A model generated the notes under the pieces. That model saw only the letters and a list, made by a program, of their open reading frames with translations. It searched no databases and was not told where the DNA came from. The translations under genes were made by a program, and so were the position numbers. Shown here in pieces: positions 26,532-34,726 of a stretch of 64,000 nt of DNA (the stretch's first letter is position 1; the number at the start of each line of letters is the position of its first letter). This DNA comes from CAYGOC01 sp964351495 (GTDB lineage: Bacteria > Chlamydiota > Chlamydiia > Chlamydiales > SM23-39): NCBI GenBank assembly GCA_964351495.1, contig CAYGOC010000007.1, positions 30,174 through 94,173 of the forward strand, read 5' to 3'.

Positions 26532-29170
26532 ATGAGATCTATATAGTAGATGCGGTAAATTTTCTATTTCGCTCTTACTATGCGATTGCTCCTATGAAAA
26601 ACAAGGAGGGAGAATCTACTTCCGCTCTTTATGGATTTATCCGTTCTATGCAAAAAATCCTCCAAGAGTTTAATCCGGAGTACTTGGTTGCGGTATTTGA
26701 TGGACCTGATAACGCCAAAACAAGAAGAGCTTTATATCCAGAATATAAGAAAAATCGAAAAGAGGCTCCTCAAGATCTGTATACTCAAATAGAGTGGGCC
26801 TTGAACTTTTGCCGTATCTTTGGCATTCCTTCTATTTGTGTAGAAGGGGTAGAAGCAGACGATACCATGGCTTCTATTGCTATATGGGCCCAAGAGCAAA
26901 AAAGTAAGGTTTTCTTATGTACTAGCGACAAAGATCTCTTTCAACTTGTCTCTGAAAATATCTTCGTCTTAAATGCCCATAAGCAAAACGAGCTTTTTGA
27001 TACAGAAAAGGTGCATCAGTTTTTTGGAGTATACCCTTCTCAGATGTTAGATTTTTTATCTATCATGGGGGATGCTTCAGATAATATCCCCGGAATTTCC
27101 GGCTTTGGGCCTAAAACGGCTTCTTCCCTTTTGCAAGAGTTTGGTTCTTTGGAAAAGATTTTTGACAACTTAGACAAAATTAAAGGAAAAAAAAGAGAGA
27201 CATTAGAAAAAGAAAAGAAACAGGCTTTTTTAAGTAAAAAGCTAGCTACGCTTGACCTTTCTGTTCCTATTTCTAAAGAGATCCGGTCGTATAAAATACA
27301 AGCGCCTGCAACCTCAGAGCTTACTGAGTTTTACAGGAAAATGGGATTTTTCTCCCTTTTAAAAGAACCTCCTAAAAAAGCGGTAAACACGGCGGAATAT
27401 ATCTTGATACAAGACCTTTCCTCTTTAAAAGACTTTTTAGCCGTTTTCCAAAAGCAAACAGAAGTTGCTTTTGATACAGAAACAACGAGTTTAGATCCTC
27501 TTGAGGCAAAACTGGTAGGTATGGGATTTTCTTTTGAAACAGGAAAAGCCTACTACATTCCCTGTATGGGCCCTTTTCCTTTAGAAGAGCTTTTATCAAA
27601 GATAAAACCCTTCTTTGAAAACCCCTCTATTCGTTTTATAGGACATAACTTAAAGTATGATTTACAAGTCATGCAAAATTACGACATTTCTATAAAAACC
27701 ATCTATTTTGACACCCTTTTAGCCTCTTATGTGTTATCTCCTGAGCAAAGAAGGCATAATTTAGATCTTTTAACCTTAGAGCATTTTCACCATCAAAAGA
27801 TTGCTACCAAAACTCTTTTGGGAGAAGGAAAAAAGCAAATTGGCATGGAAGAGGTTCCTTTAGAAAAAGTAGCTGAATATTGCTGTGAAGATGTTGATTT
27901 TACTCTGCAATTAAAAACCTTTTTCTCTACAAAATTGGAAGAAAAAAAATTAGACTCTCTCTTTTTTGATGTAGAAATGCCTCTTCTTCCGGTTCTTGCA
28001 AAGATGGAGCGAAGGGGAATTTTTTTAAATGTTTCCAAGCTAGAAACAATGCGTCTTTTCTTAGAGGAAAAAATTGCTTCTTTGGAGGAGAAAATCTATG
28101 AAGAGGCTGGATTAAAGTTTAATTTAAACTCCCCCAAGCAGTTAAGTGAAGTTTTATTTCAAAGGCTTGGACTAAAAAATCCGGGCAGAAAAAAAACAGA
28201 ATATTCTACCGGAGCTAAAGTTTTAGAGATGTTATCAGAAGAGCATGTAGTAGCTTCTCAAATTTTAGAATATAGAGGTCTTGAAAAACTTCGTTCTACT
28301 TATGTAAATGGCCTTATAAAACAGATCAATCCCAAAACAAAAAGAATTCATCCTACCTTTAGTCAATCTACCGCTGCAACGGGAAGGCTTTCTTGCCAAG
28401 ATCCAAATCTGCAAAATATTCCCATAAGAACAAAAGAAGGAAGAAGAATTAGAGAAGGTTTTGAACCGCAAAAAAAGGGCTGGGTTTTTCTTTCTGCTGA
28501 CTACTCTCAAATTGAACTACGCCTTTTGGCTCATTTCAGTGAAGATCCTTCTTTAGTAGAAGCTTTTAAAAAAGGAGAAGATATTCATGCTTCTACGGCT
28601 TCTTCTCTTTTTCAAGTTCCTGTATCTGAAGTTACAAAAGAGATGCGCCATCAAGCAAAAGCAGTCAATTTTGGTATTTTATATGGACAAGGTCCTTTTG
28701 GCCTTTCTGAAGAACTCCGCATTTCTGTAAAAGAAGCTTCCCTTTTTATCCAAAAATATAAAATGCAATATCCGAAAGTACAAGAATATCTGCAAATTTG
28801 TGTAGAAGGAGCTCGAAAGACAGGGGTTACCTACACTTTGATAGGAAGGCAAAGGCCTATTTTAGAAATCAACAGTAAAAATCCCCATTTAAAACAAGCC
28901 GCTGAAAGACTTGCTGTAAACACGCCTCTTCAAGGAAGTTCTGCTGATATTATCAAACTTTGTATGATTGAAATTGAAAAAGAGGTTGCCAAAGAGAAAA
29001 AACAAGGCTTTATGATTTTACAAGTGCATGACGAATTAATTTTTGAAATTCCGGAAGAAGAGACCTCTTATTTTGAGAAAATGGTTAAGAAAAAAATGGA
29101 AACCATTGTTTCTTTGAAGGTTCCTTTAACAGTGAATCTCTCCGTTGGCAAAAATTGGGGAGAATGCTAA
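26528..29170 (+). CDS. polA: DNA polymerase I
   Basis: 880 residues with all three domains: the 5'-3' flap nuclease (DAVNFLFRSYYAI, FDGPDNAKTRR, EGVEADDTMAS, SDKDLFQL, GDASDNIPGI), a 3'-5' exonuclease with intact metal ligands (DTETTSLDP near 315, HNLKYDL, YCCEDVDF), and the family A polymerase with motif A ADYSQIELRLLA near 657, motif B KAVNFGILYGQG and motif C QVHDELIFE near 831. It therefore should keep proofreading. It is coupled to sohB by ATGA and overlaps coaE by 7 bases. It removes RNA primers and fills repair gaps. Confidence 0.97.
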   Translation: MNEIYIVDAVNFLFRSYYAIAPMKNKEGESTSALYGFIRSMQKILQEFNPEYLVAVFDGPDNAKTRRALYPEYKKNRKEAPQDLYTQIEWALNFCRIFGIPSICVEGVEADDTMASIAIWAQEQKSKVFLCTSDKDLFQLVSENIFVLNAHKQNELFDTEKVHQFFGVYPSQMLDFLSIMGDASDNIPGISGFGPKTASSLLQEFGSLEKIFDNLDKIKGKKRETLEKEKKQAFLSKKLATLDLSVPISKEIRSYKIQAPATSELTEFYRKMGFFSLLKEPPKKAVNTAEYILIQDLSSLKDFLAVFQKQTEVAFDTETTSLDPLEAKLVGMGFSFETGKAYYIPCMGPFPLEELLSKIKPFFENPSIRFIGHNLKYDLQVMQNYDISIKTIYFDTLLASYVLSPEQRRHNLDLLTLEHFHHQKIATKTLLGEGKKQIGMEEVPLEKVAEYCCEDVDFTLQLKTFFSTKLEEKKLDSLFFDVEMPLLPVLAKMERRGIFLNVSKLETMRLFLEEKIASLEEKIYEEAGLKFNLNSPKQLSEVLFQRLGLKNPGRKKTEYSTGAKVLEMLSEEHVVASQILEYRGLEKLRSTYVNGLIKQINPKTKRIHPTFSQSTAATGRLSCQDPNLQNIPIRTKEGRRIREGFEPQKKGWVFLSADYSQIELRLLAHFSEDPSLVEAFKKGEDIHASTASSLFQVPVSEVTKEMRHQAKAVNFGILYGQGPFGLSEELRISVKEASLFIQKYKMQYPKVQEYLQICVEGARKTGVTYTLIGRQRPILEINSKNPHLKQAAERLAVNTPLQGSSADIIKLCMIEIEKEVAKEKKQGFMILQVHDELIFEIPEEETSYFEKMVKKKMETIVSLKVPLTVNLSVGKNWGEC

Positions 29171-29748
29171 AGTTGAAGAAAATTGCTGTAACGGGCGGCG
29201 TTTCTTGTGGTAAGTCCACTGTTTGTCTTTTGTTAAAAAAGCTGGGTGCTTACTACGTTTCTACCGATGAGATTGTTCATACACTGCTTATTCCTAGTAC
29301 AACTCTCGGAAACCAGTTGGTCCAGCTTTTAGGAAAAGAGATTTTGTTAAAGGGCTCTTTTTCTCGAGACCGAATAGCGGAGAAAGTGTTTGAAAATCCA
29401 GAGCTTTTACGAAAACTAGAGGCATTGATTCATCCTCCTGTTTTACAGGAAATAAAAAAGCTCTATGAAAAAGCGGAAAAGGAAAGAAAATATCCTCTAT
29501 TTGTAGTAGAAATCCCTCTTCTTTATGAAATTGGTGAGGAAAAGTCTTACGACTTTGTTATTTTAGTAACGTGCCAAGAAGAGGTTAAAAAAAAGAGAAG
29601 TAGATCTATTCTAAAAATTAAGGAAACTTAGAAAAGAACCCTTTCCAGCTTAGAAAAAGAAAAAAAAGCAGACTTTATTCTAAAAAACGATACCGGAATA
29701 GAGGATCTGACAAAACAGGTACAAAAAATCTATCAACAACTAACTTAA
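29164..29748 (+). pseudogene. coaE: dephospho-CoA kinase interrupted by an in-frame TAG
   Basis: CoaE phosphorylates dephospho-CoA, the last step of CoA synthesis. The first 155 codons from ATG 29164 encode a normal CoaE N-terminus: VTGGVSCGKSTV P-loop, STDEIVH, and VVEIPLLYE. Translation then meets TAG at 29629-29631. In the same frame the sequence continues for 38 codons to TAA 29746-29748, reading KRTLSSLEKEKKADFILKN and a KQV..IYQQL tail, which is the CoaE C-terminus. Joined, the length would be about 194 residues, right for the family. So one stop codon separates two good parts. This may be a real nonsense mutation, a sequencing error, or a suppressed codon. The gene sits between polA and rho exactly as in Chlamydia. 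Confidence 0.8.
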
Positions 29749-29774
29749 ACTTTTATAGAAGGAGTTTTTCTTTC

Positions 29775-31085
29775 ATGAGCCAGGAAGAAAATCAAGCACA
29801 CAAAAATACCGCTACAGCTGAAAAAGTCCAAATTACCAAAATTTCAGAACTACAAAGGATGTCGATTGATCAACTGCATGAGTATGCAAAGTCGCTTGAT
29901 ATCAAACATGCAGGTTCCTTAACCAGGTCTCAGCTTGTTTTTGAGGTAGTAAAAACCATTTCAGAAAGACCTAATGAAGTTCTTTATGGAGAAGGCGTCC
30001 TGGAAGTACTTCCTGATGGCTTCGGATTTTTACGATCCCCCAACTATAACTATCTTCCTTCTGCTGAAGATATTTATGTATCTCCCGCTCAGATTCGTAG
30101 ATTTGAGCTTAGAAAGGGAGATACTTTGTATGGATCTATCCGACCTCCTAAAGATAAAGAAAAATATTTTGCTCTTCTAAAGGTAGAAAAGATCAATCAA
30201 AAAACTCCGGAACAGATGAAAAACCGGATTTTATTTGAGAATTTGACTCCCCTCTATCCCAATGAAAGACTCATCATGGAAACAACAAAAGATAAGCTTG
30301 CAACAAGAGTACTTGACCTAGCAGCTCCTATTGGCAAAGGGCAAAGAGCGATGATTGTAGCTCCTCCTAAAACAGGAAAAACGGTCTTACTCCAGAATAT
30401 TGCCAATGCGATCGAGACAAACAATCCTGAAGTCTACCTTATCGTACTTCTAATTGATGAAAGACCTGAAGAAGTCACCGACATGATACGTACGGTTAAA
30501 GGGGAAGTGGTCTCTTCTACCTTTGACGAGCCCCCTGAAAGGCACGTACAAATCGCAGAAATGGTGATTGAAAAATCTAGAAGAATGGTTGAGTCGGGTC
30601 ACGATGTAGTTATTCTCTTAGACTCTTTAACAAGGCTAGCTAGAGCCTACAATACAGTTCAACCCCACTCCGGAAAAATCCTTACAGGGGGAGTAGATGC
30701 CAATGCTCTACACAAACCAAAAAGGTTTTTTGGAGCGGCTAGAAATATTGAGCATGGCGGTTCTTTAACTATCATAGCTACGGCGATGGTAGATACAGGT
30801 TCCCGTATGGACGATGTAATCTTTGAAGAGTTCAAAGGAACGGGAAATATGGAACTAGCTCTTTGTAGAAACTTAGCAGATAGAAGAGTTTTTCCTTCTA
30901 TTGATCCTGTAAAAAGCGGTACTAGAAAAGAAGATCTTCTCTACCATCCTTCTGAGCTTGAAAAGATCTTTTTACTGAGAAGGCACTTAGCAGATCTTAC
31001 TCCGTTAGATGCTATGAACCTTTTACTTTCTAGGTTAAAAAAGACAAACAGTAATGCAGAGTTTCTTCTTTCTATGAAAGAATAA
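29775..31085 (+). CDS. rho: transcription termination factor Rho
   Basis: Hexameric RNA-dependent ATPase that releases transcripts. 436 residues: N-terminal helical domain (MSIDQLHEYAKSL), the CSD RNA-binding domain with GFGFLRSPNYNYLPS, the Walker A APPKTGKTVLLQ near 195-206, Walker B VVILLDSLTRLARAYN, and the R-loop region (TGGVD, GAARNIEHGGSLTI). AAGGAG lies 10 nt before ATG 29775. It is in the polA-coaE-rho order typical of chlamydiae. All catalytic residues look intact. Confidence 0.97.
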   Translation: MSQEENQAHKNTATAEKVQITKISELQRMSIDQLHEYAKSLDIKHAGSLTRSQLVFEVVKTISERPNEVLYGEGVLEVLPDGFGFLRSPNYNYLPSAEDIYVSPAQIRRFELRKGDTLYGSIRPPKDKEKYFALLKVEKINQKTPEQMKNRILFENLTPLYPNERLIMETTKDKLATRVLDLAAPIGKGQRAMIVAPPKTGKTVLLQNIANAIETNNPEVYLIVLLIDERPEEVTDMIRTVKGEVVSSTFDEPPERHVQIAEMVIEKSRRMVESGHDVVILLDSLTRLARAYNTVQPHSGKILTGGVDANALHKPKRFFGAARNIEHGGSLTIIATAMVDTGSRMDDVIFEEFKGTGNMELALCRNLADRRVFPSIDPVKSGTRKEDLLYHPSELEKIFLLRRHLADLTPLDAMNLLLSRLKKTNSNAEFLLSMKE

Positions 31086-31140
31086 ACTTCTCAGGAAATC
31101 TTTTTTTGCATAAAACAAAAAAAGAGGAATAAGGTTACAC

Positions 31141-31977
31141 ATGCGACTTCTTATCAGACTTGGAACGCTCATTCTACTGGGTATCTCGGGATTTTGGTGT
31201 TGGGAGAACCTACCTGAGGTTAGGTCTTTAGTTCATGACCTTTTGAGCCTTGGGAAGTTTCAGACGTTGGAGGTAAGACACAGCGCTGAAATGATCATGC
31301 ACAAGCATCAAAAAACACTTTTGGTGGATGATAACCATACTTTTTTAGAACCTACTTTAAAATTTTATCCCTATCTTTTAATGGAGGTAAAATATACCAA
31401 GCCTACAGGAAAAACAGGAGAGGGAATTCTTCTGTGGAGCCTAGTAGACGGCGAAATGGTGATCAACACCCGTTCTTGGGAAAAAACCCATGGTTTTTTG
31501 GACTGTATTGATTCCGGTGCTGATTTAAACGACTTTAAAATCATCAATGCTCTCTCTCAAAAGGGAGGAGTGTTAGATAGGGAAGGATTTTCCCAAGTTT
31601 TAGGAGAAAACAACGACAAATTAGATGCCTGGCTTGAAAGCTGCCGGAAAAAAAGTTTGATCGTGCAGACAGGAAACTTTTTTAGGCTCCATCTGCAAAA
31701 TCCGAGACTACAAGTAATCCCCGAAACGAAGCTAGATCATTGGCTGGTTACTAAATCGTGTAAGTCCGCTATCCGAGTCCCTAGAAAATACCGAGCCTCT
31801 CAAATAGAGGCCACAGCCAAAGCTGCCTTTGGCAAAGACTTTGCTATTCGAAAAAAAATAGAGGTTTTCCTTCCTGTCTATAGTATTGTAGTCCAAAACC
31901 CGGACGGTTCTCAGATGAGCACCTACTGGAATGCTTTAAATGGACGAAAAGTAGAAAAACCCTATCACCTAGAATAA
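31141..31977 (+). CDS. conserved chlamydial protein downstream of rho
   Basis: 278 residues with one N-terminal hydrophobic segment (MRLLIRLGTLILLGISGFWCW) that is a signal anchor or uncleaved signal peptide, followed by a soluble region. The body has WSLVDGEMVINTRSW, DREGFSQVLGEN and a C-terminal part (FLPVYSIVVQNPDGS, STYWNALNGRKV) without a family I can name. It occupies the position right after rho that in C. trachomatis holds a conserved hypothetical (recalled as CT490); I infer orthology from position, not from comparison. It probably resides at the inner membrane or periplasm. The spacing of 55 bases and the same direction suggest readthrough from rho. Confidence 0.65.
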   Translation: MRLLIRLGTLILLGISGFWCWENLPEVRSLVHDLLSLGKFQTLEVRHSAEMIMHKHQKTLLVDDNHTFLEPTLKFYPYLLMEVKYTKPTGKTGEGILLWSLVDGEMVINTRSWEKTHGFLDCIDSGADLNDFKIINALSQKGGVLDREGFSQVLGENNDKLDAWLESCRKKSLIVQTGNFFRLHLQNPRLQVIPETKLDHWLVTKSCKSAIRVPRKYRASQIEATAKAAFGKDFAIRKKIEVFLPVYSIVVQNPDGSQMSTYWNALNGRKVEKPYHLE

Positions 31978-31986
31978 CCCAAGTAT

Positions 31987-32015
31987 TTGCCCTAAATCGA
32001 AAAACCCCGTACACT
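31987..32015 (+). promoter_or_regulatory. promoter for tRNA-Ser
   Basis: TTGCCC (31987-31992), 17-bp spacer, TACACT (32010-32015). Transcription would begin near 32022, a few bases before the mature 5' end at 32029, as usual for a single tRNA gene. Confidence 0.5.
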
Positions 32016-32028
32016 ATAGCTCATCTTT

Positions 32029-32117
32029 GGAAAGATGGCTGAGCGGCTGAAGGCACGTCCCTGCTAAGGACGCATACCCGTTATAGGGTATCGAGGGTTC
32101 GAATCCCTCTCTTTCCG
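32029..32117 (+). tRNA. tRNA-Ser (anticodon GCT)
   Basis: An 89-nt class II tRNA. Acceptor arms GGAAAGA and TCTTTCC pair over seven bases with discriminator G at 32117. The anticodon stem CGTCC/GGACG carries loop CTGCTAA with anticodon GCT at 32063-32065, reading AGC and AGT serine codons. The long variable arm (ATACCC/GGGTAT) and the T-arm GAGGG-TTCGAAT-CCCTC are typical of serine tRNAs. The CCA end is not encoded. The abiE island begins 130 bases downstream. Confidence 0.96.
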
Positions 32118-32186
32118 AGTTTTTCTGTAATACCTTCACAAGCAGCTCTTAAGGGTCAAAAAAATTATTAAGAATATTTTTACAAC

Positions 32187-32229
32187 TTTTCCTCAGTATG
32201 TCCAATTTTTCTGGACATACTGAGGAAAA
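32187..32229. promoter_or_regulatory. perfect inverted repeat, candidate AbiEi operator
   Basis: TTTTCCTCAGTATGTCCA (32187-32204) and TGGACATACTGAGGAAAA (32212-32229) are perfect 18-bp inverted arms with a 7-nt spacer, ending 17 bases before the abiEi ATG. AbiEi antitoxins are known to bind inverted repeats in their own promoter and repress the operon, so this is the expected operator. The right arm covers a TGGACA -35 element. Confidence 0.75.
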
Positions 32230-32239
32230 CTTGCATAAT
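32212..32239 (+). promoter_or_regulatory. candidate abiE promoter, overlapping the operator
   Basis: TGGACA (32212-32217), 16-bp spacer, CATAAT (32234-32239). Transcription would start around 32246, at or next to the abiEi ATG (32247), predicting a leaderless mRNA; no ribosome-binding sequence is visible. Binding of AbiEi to the repeat would block the -35 element. Confidence 0.45.
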
Positions 32240-32246
32240 TAACTTT

Positions 32247-32864
32247 ATGGACTTTGCGCTTTTTAGAAATGAAATTAAATCAGAAGTGTTTGATTATCAA
32301 ATTCTTTTGAAATATCTATCTGATTTAAAAAAACCTAGAGATAAAATTTTTTCCTTACTTTCTGAAGGTAAAATAGTTAGGCTTAAAAAAGGCCTTTATG
32401 TTTTTGGAGAAAGCTGGAGAAAACACCCCCTCTCATTAGAAGTTATTGCTAATCTAATCTATGGCCCTTCTTGCCTATCCTTTGAATATGCCTTAACACT
32501 TTACGGGATGATAGCAGAACGCTCTGTTGTTGTTACTTCTTTAACTATCGGAGACTCTAAAGAGTTTAAAACTCCTATTGGCCTATTTGAATATCGCGCA
32601 ATTAACAAGGAAAAATTCAAAGTAGGGATAGAATATCGAGACCTACAAGAAGAGGGCGGTTATTTGATCGCTTGTAAAGAAAAAGCGATTGTAGATCTTG
32701 TATACAGAACGCCCGGCATTCGCTCTATTGAAAATCTTCGTCATTTTTTATTTGAGGAAATGAGAGTTAACAAGGAAATGTTTTACCAATTAAACCGAGA
32801 TACATTCAGAAAACTTGCGCAAGTATATAAAAAAAATAGCGTTACTATGTTGGAGAAACTATGA
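32247..32864 (+). CDS. AbiEi family antitoxin (type IV toxin-antitoxin)
   Basis: 205-residue antitoxin of the AbiE system. The N-terminal winged-helix domain (FDYQILLKYL, LLSEGKIVRLKKGLYVF) is the DNA-binding part used for autorepression. The C-terminal part (SCLSFEYALTLYGMI, KEKAIVDLVYRTPG) matches the AbiEi antitoxin domain that neutralises the toxin without direct binding. It overlaps abiEii by 4 bases (ATGA), a standard layout. The unit lies next to tRNA-Ser between housekeeping blocks that adjoin more closely in other chlamydiae, so it looks acquired. AbiE pairs can abort phage infection or stabilise replicons. Confidence 0.85.
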   Translation: MDFALFRNEIKSEVFDYQILLKYLSDLKKPRDKIFSLLSEGKIVRLKKGLYVFGESWRKHPLSLEVIANLIYGPSCLSFEYALTLYGMIAERSVVVTSLTIGDSKEFKTPIGLFEYRAINKEKFKVGIEYRDLQEEGGYLIACKEKAIVDLVYRTPGIRSIENLRHFLFEEMRVNKEMFYQLNRDTFRKLAQVYKKNSVTMLEKL

Positions 32865-33739
32865 CAAGTACCGTTGAAAGCATGTTAAAAAGGTACAATC
32901 CAAAGTCAAAATTCGAATATGAGGGTGCTATTCAAGAGATTATGCAAGAAATTGCCTTAATGGGTTTATGGAGATCCAAATTTTTTGAACATGCTGCATT
33001 TTACGGAGGGACTTCTCTTAGAATTTTACATAACTTGGGTAGGTTTAGTGAAGATTTAGATTTTTCGTTGCTTAAGCCGGATCCTAAATTTCAACTTCTA
33101 CCCTACTTGAAAGCAATCGAGGAGGAGTTAGAAATTTCTGGCCTAAAAATTCAAGTGGATCATCGCATCAAACACTCTAAAGAATCCATTCAATCGGCAT
33201 TTTTAAAAACAGGAACTTTAGAAACTTTTATTCGAATTGGACTAGATGAAAGCTTAAAAAAACACACTCAGTCGAATGAACTGATCAAAATTAAGCTGGA
33301 AGTCGATATCAATCCCCCTCCAGGGTTTAAAACAGAAGTTCGCTATTTAGCAAGGCCTTTTCCTTTTTCTGTAAGAACGTATGTACCTGAAGACCTTTTT
33401 GCAGGAAAGATGCACGCTTTACTGTGCCGTCCCTATAAAGTAAGAGTGAAGGGAAGAGATTGGTATGATTTTATCTGGTACGTATCTAACGGTTTCTCTT
33501 TAAATATAAATCACTTGGAAAAAAGAATGAGGCAGTCAGGCCATTATAATCTAGACCAACCTCTTAATAAGAAAAGACTTCTCTCTATTATAGAGGAGAA
33601 AATTGCAAACCTCAGTATAGATGCAGCCAAAGAAGATATTCGAAGGTTCCTTTCAAGCCCAAGAGAAATAGAAGGCTGGTCAAAGGAATTCTTTCAGTCT
33701 TTGTTATCTCAAATCCATTGCTTAGAAGAAAACCTATAA
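32861..33739 (+). CDS. AbiEii nucleotidyltransferase toxin
   Basis: 292-residue toxin of the nucleotidyltransferase-like fold. Motif I GGTSLRILHNLGRFSEDLDF (Gly/Ser and the metal-binding Asp-x-Asp) is at about 50-70, motif II KLEVDIN near 147, motif III GKMHALLCR with its Lys near 185, and motif IV RDWYDFIWY near 205. All catalytic positions are present, so it should be active: characterised AbiEii proteins need GTP and stop growth, and related toxins add nucleotides to tRNA acceptor ends. Translation is coupled to the antitoxin by ATGA overlap. Confidence 0.87.
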   Translation: MTSTVESMLKRYNPKSKFEYEGAIQEIMQEIALMGLWRSKFFEHAAFYGGTSLRILHNLGRFSEDLDFSLLKPDPKFQLLPYLKAIEEELEISGLKIQVDHRIKHSKESIQSAFLKTGTLETFIRIGLDESLKKHTQSNELIKIKLEVDINPPPGFKTEVRYLARPFPFSVRTYVPEDLFAGKMHALLCRPYKVRVKGRDWYDFIWYVSNGFSLNINHLEKRMRQSGHYNLDQPLNKKRLLSIIEEKIANLSIDAAKEDIRRFLSSPREIEGWSKEFFQSLLSQIHCLEENL

Positions 33740-33759
33740 CAAAACAGGGGGACTAACCC

Positions 33760-34224
33760 ATAAAAAAAGCTACTATTACTCTAGACATCATCAACGATAT
33801 TTGTAATGCAAAGGGAAAGCTGGCAAGCTATGCGGATCGAATAGCCAAAAAAGACCTTATAAAAACAATTAATAAAATCACCGCTAAAGCACGAAAAGAG
33901 AAAGAAAACCGCGCTTTTTCTTTAGATGAATGGGGAGGCCAGTTTTGCGATGAATTAGAAGTAAAAAAAGAAGATATTCAAATCATAAAACACCGAGTAA
34001 GTGCTTTTTATGGAACAGACTTAGAGCTTATTTTACGAGCGAACCATGTAGAACAAGTTACTTTGACAGGGGTAGCTACAAATAACGCATTAGAACTTAC
34101 AGCTAGAGAAGCACATGATCGTGATTTTTCTGTTCAGATCATAGAAGAGGCAACAGAATGTGCCAACGATTCTGAGAAAAAGATGAGCCTTCAGTTTTTA
34201 TCCCGGATAGCCAAGGTTATATAG
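33760..34224 (+). pseudogene. decayed isochorismatase-like cysteine hydrolase
   Basis: A 154-codon open frame without a usable start. Position 33760-33762 reads ATA where the initiator should be, 9 bases after a preserved CAGGGGGA ribosome site. The translation begins KKATITLDIINDICNAKGKLASY and later reads HRVSAFYGTDLELILRA and LTGVATNNALELTAREA, unmistakably the isochorismatase/nicotinamidase fold. Three losses are visible: no ATG, a missing stretch of roughly 25 residues between the first helix region and EWGGQF, and Ala or Asn where the nucleophilic Cys belongs (family: GVATNxC). No internal stop has yet appeared, so decay is recent or the protein kept another role. The first in-frame ATG is close to the end. 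Confidence 0.75.
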
Positions 34225-34288
34225 AATATAAGAAAAACTTTCCTCCACTAAAGAACATAACCTCTCTTTTGGTTTCTGTAAAAAATGC

Positions 34289-34318
34289 GTGACTTAAGCC
34301 CATTTTTTTCTCTATAAT
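34289..34318 (+). promoter_or_regulatory. candidate promoter for the membrane protein-dnaB unit
   Basis: GTGACT (34289-34294), 18-bp spacer, TATAAT (34313-34318). Start of transcription near 34325, just before the gene at 34340. The next gene, dnaB, follows without a gap. Confidence 0.45.
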
Positions 34319-34339
34319 CCAAAAAAATGGGTGGTTTTC

Positions 34340-34723
34340 ATGATCAAAAACAAATGGCTTACAGCTACAAAATGGTTAATCTGGGTTATGGTTTTTCCTG
34401 GATTTTTAGGCATGGGATTTCTAGCTTATAAAACAGGCTCTTTCAAAACCTTTCTTACTTTAGGATCTTTTATTTTACTGGCGCTTTTTGTCTTGTCGTT
34501 ATTTCTTTGTTTCAAACAAAAAAAAATCTTTCTTTCTTTCATTTTAGGGTTTGTATTAGTAAACCTTTGCCTTCGAATCATTTCTTTATTCTCTTCTTAC
34601 TCTTTTTTAGCCCAAAGAGGAGCTCCTCTTATGTATCTTATGCCCATGCTTTTTTGGTTTTTCTACGAGTGTATTTTGCTTTTTACTGCTTATAAAGCTT
34701 ATAAAACGTTTCCTGCACAATAG
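34340..34723 (+). CDS. hypothetical four-helix membrane protein
   Basis: Not recognised. 127 residues from ATG 34340, chosen because GGGTGG lies 5-10 bases before it; GTG 34331 is the longer option. Four hydrophobic segments (about 8-28, 35-55, 60-80, 95-115) separated by very short loops fill nearly the whole protein. No polar catalytic motif. It is followed by dnaB with 3 bases between, so they are probably co-transcribed. Small polytopic proteins like this are common in chlamydial genomes and rarely characterised. Confidence 0.6.
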   Translation: MIKNKWLTATKWLIWVMVFPGFLGMGFLAYKTGSFKTFLTLGSFILLALFVLSLFLCFKQKKIFLSFILGFVLVNLCLRIISLFSSYSFLAQRGAPLMYLMPMLFWFFYECILLFTAYKAYKTFPAQ

Positions 34724-34726
34724 TTT

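Noticed and set aside
31099..31125. Hairpin TCTTTTTTTG / CAAAAAAAGA between rho and the following gene
   Set aside because: The stem is nearly all A-T and no T-run follows the right arm, so it is weak as a terminator; the genes appear to be read through.
32101..34330. Attachment-site duplication of the tRNA-Ser end after the AbiE island
   Set aside because: I looked for a second copy of the last 15-20 bases of the tRNA downstream and saw none; only a loose CCTCTCTTT similarity near 34261, which is not enough.
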